Shown here one piece after another: positions 7,636-19,698 of a stretch of 64,000 nt of DNA. The number at the start of each line of letters is the position of its first letter. Within the stretch, counting starts at the first letter, position 1. The DNA is taken from the NCBI RefSeq assembly GCF_000016125.1, contig NC_009135.1:1426001-1490000 (forward strand), given 5' to 3'. This DNA comes from Methanococcus maripaludis C5 (GTDB taxonomy: Archaea; AGJL01; Methanococci; Methanococcales; Methanococcaceae). Made by a program: the position numbers and the translations under genes. Below the pieces are notes generated by a model. The model saw only the letters and a program-made list of their open reading frames with translations, searched no databases and was not told the DNA's origin.

Positions 7636-7646
7636 AAATATCCCTT

Positions 7647-8408
7647 TTACATTACCGCGTTTTCGAGTGCAGATTTACAAAAACACGTTCTTTCACTAAA
7701 CTCATAATTAATAAAGTCGTCAACAACATTTAAAATCTTTTCTTCCATTTCTTTCAGAGTTTCTAAAACTTCGTCAACTGTTAAAACATTTTTAGAAATT
7801 CCTGCCGCATAATTTGAAACATTACAAACTGAAGTGTAACACATTTCCATTTCCCTTGCCAAAACTACTTCAGGGTAAGCTGTCATTCCAACAACATGGC
7901 CCCAATTTTTATATATCTGAATTTCTGTTTTTGTTTCAAATCTAGGGCCTTCCGTACAGACGTAAACGCCTTCATCAAACTTGTAATCTCTTTTTTTGAG
8001 AATTTCTTTTGTAACTTCTTTTAATTCTGGACAGTACGGCTCAGTTACATCAATATGAACGACTTTTCCATTGTTCCCGTCATAGAATGTACCTTTTCTT
8101 GCTTTTGTAAATTCTAAAAAGTCGTTTGGAATTAAAAAGTCTCCTGGAACCACGTCTTCACGAAGTGAGCCAACTGAACTTAATGCTAAGATCCTTTCAA
8201 CACCAAGCGTCTTTAAAGCGCAGATATTTGCACGATAATTTATTTTATGTGGGGGAGTGTTGTGTTCAGCCCCGTGTCTAAAAAGTAATACGACATCGCT
8301 TTCTTTATCGATTAAAACTTTAGATTTTCCGTATTTTGTATCAATAATTCTTTCTTCGCCCTTGTTTAATATTGAAGAAATCCCTGTTCCGCCAATAATG
8401 CCAATCAA
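7647..8408 (-). CDS. S-methyl-5'-thioadenosine/6-oxopurine nucleoside phosphorylase (MTAP family)
   Basis: The start is best placed at a TTG (8408) because GGTGAT lies three bases before it and the family's N-terminal IGIIGGTGIS follows at once, giving 253 residues. An upstream in-frame ATG at 8492 adds non-conserved sequence. Phosphate and purine-binding segments are present: FRHGAEHNTPPHKINYRAN, ALSSVGSLREDV, CTEGPRFETKTEI and GMTAYPEVVLAREMEMCY. In methanogens this family salvages methylthioinosine or 6-oxopurine nucleosides; the exact substrate cannot be read from sequence. It is divergent from ribK. Confidence 0.85.
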   Translation of the reverse strand: MIGIIGGTGISSILNKGEERIIDTKYGKSKVLIDKESDVVLLFRHGAEHNTPPHKINYRANICALKTLGVERILALSSVGSLREDVVPGDFLIPNDFLEFTKARKGTFYDGNNGKVVHIDVTEPYCPELKEVTKEILKKRDYKFDEGVYVCTEGPRFETKTEIQIYKNWGHVVGMTAYPEVVLAREMEMCYTSVCNVSNYAAGISKNVLTVDEVLETLKEMEEKILNVVDDFINYEFSERTCFCKSALENAVM

Positions 8409-8517
8409 ATAATCACCCGAATATACCAAATATTTATGCGATAAAATAAAATTATTAGATAATATTTTTTGAATAGATACTAACGGTTTCAAATTATATA
8501 TAGTGACGGTGACACTT

Positions 8518-8901
8518 TTGGAAATTTTTGGGAATGTCGTAAGCGGGCTTGGAGAAGGCAGGTTTTTTGTTGGATTAACCCCCTATAAAAACAAGTTTGA
8601 AGAATTAACTGGATTTATTCCGTTTGAAGGAACATTGAATGTAAAATTAAAGCATAATTTCAATTTAGATAACTTTAATCCAATAGAATTCGACGGATTT
8701 GAAATCAACGGGAAAAGATACTTTGGCGGAAAGGTACTTTTAATAAAACTATTCAATAAACACGGAAATTTTGTAAATTGTGCAATTGTTGCCCCAAAAA
8801 AGACCGATCATTCTAAAAAAACCTTGGAAATTATTGCACCGATTCAGCTTCGAAAATTTTTATCATTGAATAATTCCAATGTTGTAAAAATCGTAATTTA
8901 A
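8518..8901 (+). CDS. ribK: CTP-dependent riboflavin kinase
   Basis: Archaeal RibK (former DUF120) phosphorylates riboflavin to FMN using CTP. Recognisable segments are [59 protein letters not shown] and [11 protein letters not shown]. The TTG at 8518 follows GGTGAC by four bases and is the likely start, giving about 127 residues. An in-frame GTG at 8503 is the alternative. It opens a plus-strand riboflavin cluster with ribB and ribC. Confidence 0.9.
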   Translation: MEIFGNVVSGLGEGRFFVGLTPYKNKFEELTGFIPFEGTLNVKLKHNFNLDNFNPIEFDGFEINGKRYFGGKVLLIKLFNKHGNFVNCAIVAPKKTDHSKKTLEIIAPIQLRKFLSLNNSNVVKIVI

Positions 8902-9021
8902 AATAATTGGGTCAATTTTACTCTTTTTTTATTTTTATTTTTAAATCCTAAATCCGTATCCTAACAGATATATAGTCTTAAAAACAGATTGGTAAAAACT
9001 TAAAAATAATAGTGTGATAAT

Positions 9022-9765
9022 GTGACAACAGATTCAAAAAATGCGAGAAATTCAGAAGTAAAAATATCTGGAGATGAAAAAATCAGTAACATCGAAAAAG
9101 CAATTGATGCTCTAAAAAGTGGAAAAATAGTATTACTTTACGATAGCGATGATAGGGAAGGGGAAACCGACATGGTTGTAGCATCAGAGTTCGTTACTCC
9201 AGAACATATTCGAGAAATGAGAAAAAATGCAGGAGGATTAATCTGCACCTGCCTTCACCCTGATTTCTGTGATAAACTCGGTATTCCATTCATGGTTGAC
9301 ATTTTAGATGTTGCAGCTGAAAAATACCCTGTTTTAAAAGAATTATATCCAAACGACATTCCTTATGATGAAAAATCAACATTTGCACTTTATGCAAACC
9401 ACAGAAAAACATTCACAGGAATTACAGATAACGATAGAGCACTAACTGTTAAAAAAATAACAGAACTCTGTAGCGAAGAAAGATTTAACGATTTTGGAAA
9501 AGAATTCAGGTGTCCTGGCCACGTTGCATTTTTAAGAGCTACAAAAGGACTTGTTAAAAACAGGCAAGGCCATACCGAAATGACTGTTGCACTTGCAGAA
9601 ATGGCTGGACTTACTCCAATCACCACCATCTGCGAAATGATGGGAGATAATGGAAAAGCAATGTCAAAAGAATTAGTTAAAAAGTACGCTGAAGAAAACG
9701 ATCTCGTTACAATAAACGGTCAAGAATTAATTGAATACTACCTCAGTGAATTCTCAAAAGAATAA
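9022..9765 (+). CDS. ribB: 3,4-dihydroxy-2-butanone 4-phosphate synthase
   Basis: The 247-residue enzyme makes the four-carbon precursor of the riboflavin xylene ring from ribulose 5-phosphate. It has the acidic metal-binding segment [15 protein letters not shown] and the Gly-His pairs in [12 protein letters not shown] and [18 protein letters not shown] start follows GTGAT. An N-terminal ~25-residue Lys/Ser-rich extension is not conserved in the general family. There is no fused GTP cyclohydrolase II domain, as expected in archaea. Confidence 0.93.
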   Translation: MTTDSKNARNSEVKISGDEKISNIEKAIDALKSGKIVLLYDSDDREGETDMVVASEFVTPEHIREMRKNAGGLICTCLHPDFCDKLGIPFMVDILDVAAEKYPVLKELYPNDIPYDEKSTFALYANHRKTFTGITDNDRALTVKKITELCSEERFNDFGKEFRCPGHVAFLRATKGLVKNRQGHTEMTVALAEMAGLTPITTICEMMGDNGKAMSKELVKKYAEENDLVTINGQELIEYYLSEFSKE

Positions 9766-9934
9766 TTCATTTTTGAATTCACTCGAATTTATCTTCTTTT
9801 TTTAAAATTTACCCCGTAATTGCTCTTTTTCATTGATTTTCTTTGATAAATCCGCCGTATTTATTGATTTATGGATATAGATAAATACCCCTAAAAATAA
9901 ATTTATCATCGTCAACAAAAACCAGAGGGGGAAT

Positions 9935-10147
9935 ATGGAATTTATTTTACCATCGAATATGAGATCTGGGGCCATGCATTTTAAAATGAAGCATACTGTG
10001 CAGGCTAAAAAGAATAAAAACAAAATTAAAGAACTTTTCAGTAAAGCGGCAGTTTACAAGGACTTATACCACGATGCAATTTCAAAAATTGAAGAAAGAG
10101 AAAATAAAGCTAAAAAAGGCAGGAAAGCTAAAAAAGCTAAAAAATAA
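9935..10147 (+). CDS. Small basic hypothetical protein in riboflavin cluster
   Basis: A 70-residue Lys-rich protein with a strong ribosome site (AGAGGGGG then AAT ATG). The N-terminal half starts MEFILPSNMRSGAMHFKMKH, the middle is predicted helical, and the tail is a poly-basic KKGRKAKKAKK. Base use and the ribosome site say it is real. I do not recognise the family. It could bind nucleic acid, judged only by charge. It sits between ribB and ribC, about 140-170 bases from each, so may have its own promoter. Confidence 0.65.
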   Translation: MEFILPSNMRSGAMHFKMKHTVQAKKNKNKIKELFSKAAVYKDLYHDAISKIEERENKAKKGRKAKKAKK

Positions 10148-10255
10148 GCCTTTTTGAGTTTTTTAAAAATTATTATTCTTTTTTATATTTACTTTTTTAA
10201 AAGTGTTTTTAAATTAACTTTGTGACATGTTTTTTATAGTTTAAATAAGCTATAA

Positions 10256-10759
<504 letters not shown>

Positions 10760-10880
10760 ATTACTTTTTTCCTAATTCTTAATTTTAAAAGATTTTAAAA
10801 ATTCAGGATTTATGTTATTTATTTAAACCTTGAATTCATCTAGTTTTATTATATTCTATTCTTGTTATCGACAGAAAAAA

Positions 10881-10889
10881 TTTATACAT
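10881..10889 (+). promoter_or_regulatory. TATA-like element of purL
   Basis: TTTATACAT lies about 50 bases before the purL ATG and matches the methanococcal TATA box (TTTATATA). The intervening leader holds a GAGGGA ribosome site. Confidence 0.5.
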
Positions 10890-10933
10890 TAGATTATTGT
10901 TATTATCCTTAATTTACTACGAGGGACGTATTC

Positions 10934-13903
10934 ATGCAAACGATTAATGCTGAAAACAACGGAAAAATATACAGAATTGAGATAGATACGAAAGAAAAAA
11001 GTTCTGAAGCAACGGGAATCGAAAAAAAGCTATCTGAACTTGGATACGATGTATCAGTAGATGTAAGCAAGGTCTACACGATAAACTACGATTTTTCAAT
11101 TGAGGATGTTGAAAAAATTGCGAATTCACTCCATAATCCAGTAACCGAAATACCCCGGATTAACGTTCCGTCCAATAATAAATTCGACTGGACACTTGAA
11201 CTTGGATTTTTACCAGGAGTTACTGACAACGTTGCAAACACGACCACTGAAATCATTAACGATCTTTTAAAAATCAATATTGGACTCAGCAAGGTATTTT
11301 CATCAAAAGTAGTATATTTAAGCGGAAATTTAGCGAAACACGACGTTGAAAAAATTGCAGAAGAGCTTATCAACATTTTAATCGAGAGATACCACATAAA
11401 AACCTATGATAATTACGTTAAAGACTGCGGAATGGACTACATTATTCCAAAAGTAAACTTAACGTCTGAACCAAAGGTTATTGAAATCAGCCTAAATGTT
11501 AGCGATGATGAATTAATCGAAATCGGTAAAAAAGGAATATTGGATCCAGAAACTGGCGAAAGAAGAGGCCCTCTCGCACTTGATCTTGATTACATCACTG
11601 CAATAAAAAAATACTACCAAAAAGAAGGCAGAAACCCTACAGATATCGAGTTAGAAGCACTTGCTCAGACATGGTCTGAACACTGTAAACATACCATTTT
11701 TGCATCCCAAATCGACGATATCGAAGAAGGAATATTTAAAAAGTACATAAGAAATGCCACAAATGAAATAAGGGAAGAACTTGGTGAAAAAGACTTCTGT
11801 ATTTCAGTATTTTCAGATAACTCTGGTGGAATCATCTTTGACGATGAATGGATGGTAACTGATAAAGCAGAAACTCACAACAGCCCTTCAGCACTTGACC
11901 CTTTTGGTGGTGCAATTACAGGAATTGTTGGAGTTAATCGGGATACTGTCGGATTTGGCCTTGGAGCACTTCCTGTTGCAAATAAATACGGATTCTGCGT
12001 TGGAAGACCCGAAGATACAAAAATAATCTACAGGGGCCAGAATAAATCAAACCCATCACTTCTTCCAAGAAGAATACTTGATGGAATCGTTCACGGCGTA
12101 AATGTTGGTGGAAACCAGTCCGGAATTCCAACCCCTAATGGATTTGTCTACTTTGACGATACTTATAAAGGAAAACCTCTCGTATTCGTTGGAACTATCG
12201 GTTTAATTCCAAGAAAACTTCCAGATGGAAGATTAAGCCACGAAAAAGCGGCTGAAAATGGAGATAACATTGTAATTATCGGCGGAAGAGTTGGAAAAGA
12301 TGGAATTCACGGTGCAACATTCTCCTCAGAAGCAATGGATGAAGGAAGCCCTGCAACTGCAGTTCAGATTGGAGACCCAATTACCCAGAAAAAACTCTCT
12401 GATGCAGTAATTAAGGAAGCACGAGATAGGGAACTTTACAACAGTATCACGGACAACGGTGCAGGAGGAATTTCCTGTTCAGTTGCAGAAATGGCAGAAG
12501 AATGTGGCGGTTTCGTTGTAGAACTTGAAGAAGTTCCTTTAAAATACCCTGGACTTGAACCTTGGGAAATCTGGATAAGTGAATCTCAAGAACGAGTTAC
12601 GCTATCCGTTTCAGATGATAAATTAGAAGAATTCATGGATTTAATGAAAATAAGGGGCGTTGAAGCTGTTGTAATCGGTAAATTTAACAATACTGATAGA
12701 GCAGTTGTAAACTATAACGGAAAGACCATAATGGATTTAAATATGGACTTTTTACACAACGGACTTCCAAAAAGAAAGTTAATAACAAAACCGTACCCCT
12801 ACAAAACAGAAGAACCAGAAATTACTGTTAAAAACCAGCTAAAAACTTTTGAAAAAATACTTGGAAACCACAACAACTGCAGCTTCGAGTACATTTCAAA
12901 ACAGTACGACCACGAAGTACAGAATAATTCAGTAATAAAACCACTTCAAGGAAAAGGAAGAGTAAATGGAGCTGCTTCAGTTATAAGGCCCCTTTTGAGT
13001 AGCCAAAAAGGACTTGTAATGAGCCAGTCACTTTTCCCAAGATTGAGCGAAATTAGCTGCTACGACATGGCTGCTTGTGCACTGGATACAGCAATTAGAA
13101 ACTGTGTTGCAGTTGGCGGAAACATAAACCATATCGCAATTATGGACAATTTCTGCTGGTGCAGTTCAGATGAGCCCGAAAGATTGTATCAATTAAAAGA
13201 TGCTGCAAAATCATGCTACGATTATGCAAAAATCTATCTTACTCCATTAATTTCTGGAAAAGACAGCATGTTTAATGATTTTAAAGGATTTGACGAAAAT
13301 AACAACCAGATTAAAATTTCAGTGCACCCCACTTTGATGATGTCAGCCCTTGGTGTAATCGATAACGTGGAAAAAACAAACTCAATGGATTTAAAATTGA
13401 AAGACGATTTAATTTACGTTATCGGAGAAACTAAAGACGAATGCGGTGGAAGTGAGTTCTACCATGCATTTGGTGAAGTTGGTGGAAAATCTCCGAAAGT
13501 TGATGCAAAATCCGCTAGAAAATTGTACGAAAAAATGTACGAATTAAGCCAGAAAGGAATATTTAGCTCCTGTGCGTCAGTTGCTGCCGGAGGACTCGCA
13601 ATTACTCTTGCAAAAATGGCAATTTCAGGTATGCTTGGATTAGAAGCTGATTTATCAAAAGCTCCAAATGAAAATCTTGACTTTGGAAAAATCATGTATT
13701 CTGAAACACAATCAAGATTTATAGTTACTATTGCTCCCGAAAATGAAAAAGAATTTGAAAATTTAATGAAAGAATTCAAAATAGGAAAAATCGGAAAAGT
13801 TACCGAAAAAGAATTTGTAATTAAGAATAATGAAGATATTGTGATAACTTCAAGCCTTGAAAACATGGACGAAGTGTACAGAAGTAGATTTGAAGATTTC
13901 TAG
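10934..13903 (+). CDS. purL: Phosphoribosylformylglycinamidine synthase with PurS-like N-terminal part
   Basis: The 989-residue protein performs the FGAR to FGAM step of purine synthesis. Residues 1-165 resemble the small PurS-like and linker domains of large PurL, followed by the first AIRS-type half (LAQTWSEHCKHTIFASQ, DKAETHNSPSALDPFGGA) and the second half (GLVMSQSLFPRLSEISCYD, LISGKDSM, VAAGGLAITLAKMA). The glutaminase is a separate gene directly downstream. So it is a large-type synthase split before its amidotransferase domain, unlike the three separate PurS, PurQ and PurL chains usual in archaea. GGGACG upstream acts as ribosome site. It forms an operon with purQ. Confidence 0.93.
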   Translation: MQTINAENNGKIYRIEIDTKEKSSEATGIEKKLSELGYDVSVDVSKVYTINYDFSIEDVEKIANSLHNPVTEIPRINVPSNNKFDWTLELGFLPGVTDNVANTTTEIINDLLKINIGLSKVFSSKVVYLSGNLAKHDVEKIAEELINILIERYHIKTYDNYVKDCGMDYIIPKVNLTSEPKVIEISLNVSDDELIEIGKKGILDPETGERRGPLALDLDYITAIKKYYQKEGRNPTDIELEALAQTWSEHCKHTIFASQIDDIEEGIFKKYIRNATNEIREELGEKDFCISVFSDNSGGIIFDDEWMVTDKAETHNSPSALDPFGGAITGIVGVNRDTVGFGLGALPVANKYGFCVGRPEDTKIIYRGQNKSNPSLLPRRILDGIVHGVNVGGNQSGIPTPNGFVYFDDTYKGKPLVFVGTIGLIPRKLPDGRLSHEKAAENGDNIVIIGGRVGKDGIHGATFSSEAMDEGSPATAVQIGDPITQKKLSDAVIKEARDRELYNSITDNGAGGISCSVAEMAEECGGFVVELEEVPLKYPGLEPWEIWISESQERVTLSVSDDKLEEFMDLMKIRGVEAVVIGKFNNTDRAVVNYNGKTIMDLNMDFLHNGLPKRKLITKPYPYKTEEPEITVKNQLKTFEKILGNHNNCSFEYISKQYDHEVQNNSVIKPLQGKGRVNGAASVIRPLLSSQKGLVMSQSLFPRLSEISCYDMAACALDTAIRNCVAVGGNINHIAIMDNFCWCSSDEPERLYQLKDAAKSCYDYAKIYLTPLISGKDSMFNDFKGFDENNNQIKISVHPTLMMSALGVIDNVEKTNSMDLKLKDDLIYVIGETKDECGGSEFYHAFGEVGGKSPKVDAKSARKLYEKMYELSQKGIFSSCASVAAGGLAITLAKMAISGMLGLEADLSKAPNENLDFGKIMYSETQSRFIVTIAPENEKEFENLMKEFKIGKIGKVTEKEFVIKNNEDIVITSSLENMDEVYRSRFEDF

Positions 13904-13912
13904 GTGATAAAA

Positions 13913-14722
13913 GTGGTTCCAAAAGTACTTGTAATGTCTGGATACGGCATAAATTGTGAAACAGAAACCGCCCACGCATTCCAAAAAGCTGGTGCAGAAA
14001 CGGACATTGTCCACATTAACGATTTAATCGCCGGAAAAAAGAAAATGGCAGATTATGAAATAATTATGTTTCCAGGAGGGTTCTCATACGGGGACGATAC
14101 TGGATCAGGTAACGCATTTGCAAATAAAATTAAAAACAACTTATTTGACGATTTAAAAGAATTTATTAATTCTGGAAAATTGATTTTAGGAATATGTAAT
14201 GGATTTCAGGTAATGACCAATTTGGGATTATTTGCACTTCCTTCAACCGATTACGGGGAAAGAATTAGTGCACTTGAAGCAAATACGAACAATAGATACG
14301 AATGCAGATGGGTGCACGTTAAAGAAAATGATTCCATTTGTGTATTTACAAAAGGAATTACTATAACACACGTTCCAATTGCTCACGGAGAAGGTAGATT
14401 CTACTGCGATGAAAAAACCTATTTCGAATTAAAAGAAAATAAGCAGATTGTATTTAGTTACTGCGATTCTGAAGGAAATTCTGCTAACCAAGAGTACCCA
14501 CTAAATCCAAACGGTGCTTACTACGATATTGCAGGAATTTGTGACAAAACCGGGAGAATCATGGGTTTAATGCCGCATCCGGAAAGGTCACTTTATTCGA
14601 TAAGTGAACCAGAATACCAACTTAAAAAAGAAATTGCTAAAAGAAATAGAGAAATTATTCCCGAATTTATTGAAAGTAATCTTCAAATATTTAAAAATGC
14701 GGTTGAATACTTCAATAAATAA
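13913..14722 (+). CDS. purQ: FGAM synthase glutaminase subunit
   Basis: This class I glutamine amidotransferase supplies ammonia to PurL. The catalytic cysteine lies in LGICNGFQVMTNLG and the His/Glu pair in MPHPERS. HGEGRFYCD is the family's substrate-side segment. The likely start is a GTG at 13913, four bases after GGTGAT, which itself overlaps the purL stop; an upstream GTG at 13904 is possible. At 269 residues it is longer than stand-alone PurQ (about 225) and matches the C-terminal domain of large-type PurL, supporting a gene split. Translational coupling with purL is likely. Confidence 0.9.
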   Translation: MVPKVLVMSGYGINCETETAHAFQKAGAETDIVHINDLIAGKKKMADYEIIMFPGGFSYGDDTGSGNAFANKIKNNLFDDLKEFINSGKLILGICNGFQVMTNLGLFALPSTDYGERISALEANTNNRYECRWVHVKENDSICVFTKGITITHVPIAHGEGRFYCDEKTYFELKENKQIVFSYCDSEGNSANQEYPLNPNGAYYDIAGICDKTGRIMGLMPHPERSLYSISEPEYQLKKEIAKRNREIIPEFIESNLQIFKNAVEYFNK

Positions 14723-14856
14723 TTAAAAACCAGTTTTTTACCCCAATACTCTTTTTAAACATTCTTCGATAGATTAATTTGAAATGTTAACTTTTTTAGA
14801 AATTTATAAATAATTTCGCCCACATATTTTAAATTTATAACTAAAAGGGGGATTTC

Positions 14857-15216
14857 ATGGAAAACTGGAAATTAAGCCATTCTACAAAATGCTACAGTTG
14901 CGGAAAAGTTGCAGATCAAATTATTGAAATTTATCCAAATCAGGCGTTAGTCAGATGCAGTAATTGTAATGCTACAAGATATTACATAATTAAAAAAGCA
15001 GATATTGAAGATGAAGATCTTTTAAAAGAAGAATTAAACGTTAAAAGAAAATACGATAATTGGGTACTCCAAAAAGATGTCGAATGCGCCAAATGCGGCG
15101 AATTTGGTCCTCAAGATATATTGATTACTGAAAATGGAATATATGTAAGATGTAGAAACTGTGGATTTACAAGATACTACAGATACCACATCCACGACCC
15201 TGCCGGAGGAGAATAA
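14857..15216 (+). CDS. Double zinc-ribbon protein of unknown function
   Basis: A 119-residue protein with two similar halves, each with two paired cysteines: CYSCGK with CSNCNATRYY, and CAKCGEFG with CRNCGFTRYYRY. It therefore looks like a tandem zinc-ribbon protein, probably a nucleic-acid or protein-binding factor. GGGGGAT lies three bases before the ATG. It lies between purQ and the CDC48 ATPase with its own AT-rich upstream region. I know no characterised function. Confidence 0.75.
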   Translation: MENWKLSHSTKCYSCGKVADQIIEIYPNQALVRCSNCNATRYYIIKKADIEDEDLLKEELNVKRKYDNWVLQKDVECAKCGEFGPQDILITENGIYVRCRNCGFTRYYRYHIHDPAGGE

Positions 15217-15247
15217 TTCGAATTAATTAATAGTATATTACCGAAAC

Positions 15248-15257
15248 CTATATATAG
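15248..15257 (+). promoter_or_regulatory. TATA-like element of cdc48
   Basis: CTATATATAG in ACCTATATATAGAAC is a clear TATA box. Transcription would start near 15275-15280, leaving a leader of about 50 bases before the ATG at 15332. Confidence 0.55.
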
Positions 15258-15289
15258 AACCTCAAATGATTATTAAGTTTAATTAATAA

Positions 15290-17686
<2,397 letters not shown>

Positions 17687-17720
17687 TGCGAAAAAATAAA
17701 AGAATATTAATTAATTTTAT

Positions 17721-18179
17721 TTATTTTACTATTTTTGAAATAATTTTTTTAACCTGTTTGAAATATTCTGGGCGAATTACGTACTCAGAATATATTCTGA
17801 TCCATCCGTTATCAGCAGAATCATTATCTCCTAAGTCGCTTAAATGGTAAACTAACGTTCCTACTTCGTTTTTCCATACTGTAAATTTAATATAGTTTTC
17901 TTCATAAGGGGCATCAAACTCACGGTATTTATATTTTTTAAAGATATTTACAGTTTTTATTTCTTCTTTGGAAAGATTTAATTTTAAAATTTCTTTTTCC
18001 AGCATCCTAAACATTAGAGTTGAATACAAACAAAATTTTATGTAAATATAAGGGTCATTTACCTTAAAAGAATCTTTTTCGAGTTCCAAAAGTTTTTCTT
18101 CGTATTTTTTAAGTACTGATGAAATCGACATATTTTCTGAAAATGTATCTACAAAATATGAGTTATTTTTAAATTCCAT
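17721..18179 (-). CDS. Conserved-looking hypothetical protein
   Basis: A 152-residue soluble protein when started at the ATG at 18179, which is preceded by AGGTGG five bases upstream; the longer GTG at 18188 overlaps that site. It is Lys/Glu/Tyr-rich, with FKKYKYREFDAPYEENYIKF and a Gly/Asp turn LSDLGDNDSADNGWIRI. No motif or family is recognised. It is convergent with cdc48 and divergent from the HD phosphohydrolase gene. Confidence 0.6.
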   Translation of the reverse strand: MEFKNNSYFVDTFSENMSISSVLKKYEEKLLELEKDSFKVNDPYIYIKFCLYSTLMFRMLEKEILKLNLSKEEIKTVNIFKKYKYREFDAPYEENYIKFTVWKNEVGTLVYHLSDLGDNDSADNGWIRIYSEYVIRPEYFKQVKKIISKIVK

Positions 18180-18321
18180 TTTTGCCACCTGAGTTCTTCA
18201 TATCGTAGTATCCAAATTTGATATATTTTACTTATACTAAATCCGAAATTAAACGAAAAATCAACTAAACTATCTATATATCCATATAAATTTATATATT
18301 TGTTTAAATATATTGGGTAGC

Positions 18322-19698
18322 ATGTCAAAACTCAAAATAATAAGGGATCCAATCCACAAAGATATCAAGCTTAATGAAGAAGAGATTTCAATAGTAGATA
18401 TGCCCGAAATTCAGAGATTGAGAAATATTAAGCAGACCGGACTTACTTGCTTAGTATATCCCAGTGCAAACCATACCCGTTTTGAACATTCTATCGGTAC
18501 AATGCACGTTGCAGGCGAAATTGCCAAAAATTTGGAAAATATTGATAGAAATCTAACCAAAATCGTTGCTTTACTTCACGATATTGGACATCCTCCTTTT
18601 TCACATACTTTAGAGGTTGCAGGATACAATCATGAAGAATTTACGAAAGAAAAAATAAAAAAAATGAGTTTTGAGAACTATACTTCCAAAGAAGTTTTAG
18701 ATGTATATTCCTCAAAAGGTCTAGAAGGCTCATTGATCCACGGGGATGTCGATGCTGACAGAATGGACTATTTAATAAGGGACAGCCACCATACTGGAGT
18801 AGCATATGGCTCAATTGATATTCCTAGACTCATTAGAAGTATCGTGGTTCTTGAAGATACGAATAAACTTGGAATCATTGAAAAAGGAAGAACCACTGTT
18901 GAGTCCCTCCTTACTGCACGATACCAGATGTATCCTACCGTTTACATGCATCCTGCATCCAGAATTTCAGAAACCATGATTAAAAACGCGACGATCGATG
19001 CAATAAAGGATAGTATCTTCAAATTAAGTGATTTATCGGTAATGGATGATATTGATCTCATTTGTACCCTCAGAAGATCCGAAAGCTCAGCAACTGAAAT
19101 GATGAAGAGATTGGATAATAGGGATTTATTTAAAAGCATTTCGATTCAAAGATACAATGAATTATCCCCTAAAGAGAGATGGAACTTAATAAATTTATCT
19201 GAAAATGAAATAGGTTTAATTGAAAACGAAATGACTGAATATTTTGAATCTAGAATCTTTTTAGATATCCCAAAACCTCCTAAAATGGCAGAACACAGAA
19301 TTACTGTCATGATGGGCGATAGAAAACATAGACTCGATGAAATATCTCCACTTGCAGAAAGTTTAAAAGAAGCATACAAAAAATCATGGAGTATCATGGT
19401 TTATTCAGAACCGGAATCCGCAAAAAAACTATCTGAATTGATAAAGGATAGAGAAAAATTCTTATTTGAGTTTATTACTGATGGGCCCATTGATAACCCG
19501 ATTTTAAATGTTTTAAAAGAACACGGAACCGTTCAAGGAGTTACAAAATTAGCAGGCCTCATCAAGAAAAGTCCAAACGATGTAGAATTCCATTCCGAAC
19601 TTCAAAAATTAATATTCTGCGGTTTAGTGGATAAAAAAGTTGAGCCTGTACGCGGAACTTATAGGTACGATTACACTGCGGTATCAATTGATAATTAA
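18322..19698 (+). CDS. HD-superfamily phosphohydrolase (SAMHD1/dGTPase-like)
   Basis: The 458-residue protein has the full HD signature: H in NHTRFEHSIGTMHVA, HD in ALLHDIGHPPFSHTLE, and the distal Asp in HGDVDADRMDYLIRDSHHTG. This is the COG1078 group related to SAMHD1, which usually cleaves deoxynucleoside triphosphates. The ATG at 18322 replaces a longer TTG frame. A TATA-like AATTTATATA at about 18289-18298 lies only about 27 bases upstream, so the mRNA may be nearly leaderless. Its stop overlaps the stop of cfbE on the other strand by a few bases. Substrate not determinable. Confidence 0.85.
   Translation: MSKLKIIRDPIHKDIKLNEEEISIVDMPEIQRLRNIKQTGLTCLVYPSANHTRFEHSIGTMHVAGEIAKNLENIDRNLTKIVALLHDIGHPPFSHTLEVAGYNHEEFTKEKIKKMSFENYTSKEVLDVYSSKGLEGSLIHGDVDADRMDYLIRDSHHTGVAYGSIDIPRLIRSIVVLEDTNKLGIIEKGRTTVESLLTARYQMYPTVYMHPASRISETMIKNATIDAIKDSIFKLSDLSVMDDIDLICTLRRSESSATEMMKRLDNRDLFKSISIQRYNELSPKERWNLINLSENEIGLIENEMTEYFESRIFLDIPKPPKMAEHRITVMMGDRKHRLDEISPLAESLKEAYKKSWSIMVYSEPESAKKLSELIKDREKFLFEFITDGPIDNPILNVLKEHGTVQGVTKLAGLIKKSPNDVEFHSELQKLIFCGLVDKKVEPVRGTYRYDYTAVSIDN

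Noticed and set aside
9802-10023. Hydrophobic 73-codon ORF antisense to the small basic protein
   Set aside because: It is the complement of a Lys-rich gene with a far better ribosome site, so the hydrophobicity is a mirror effect.
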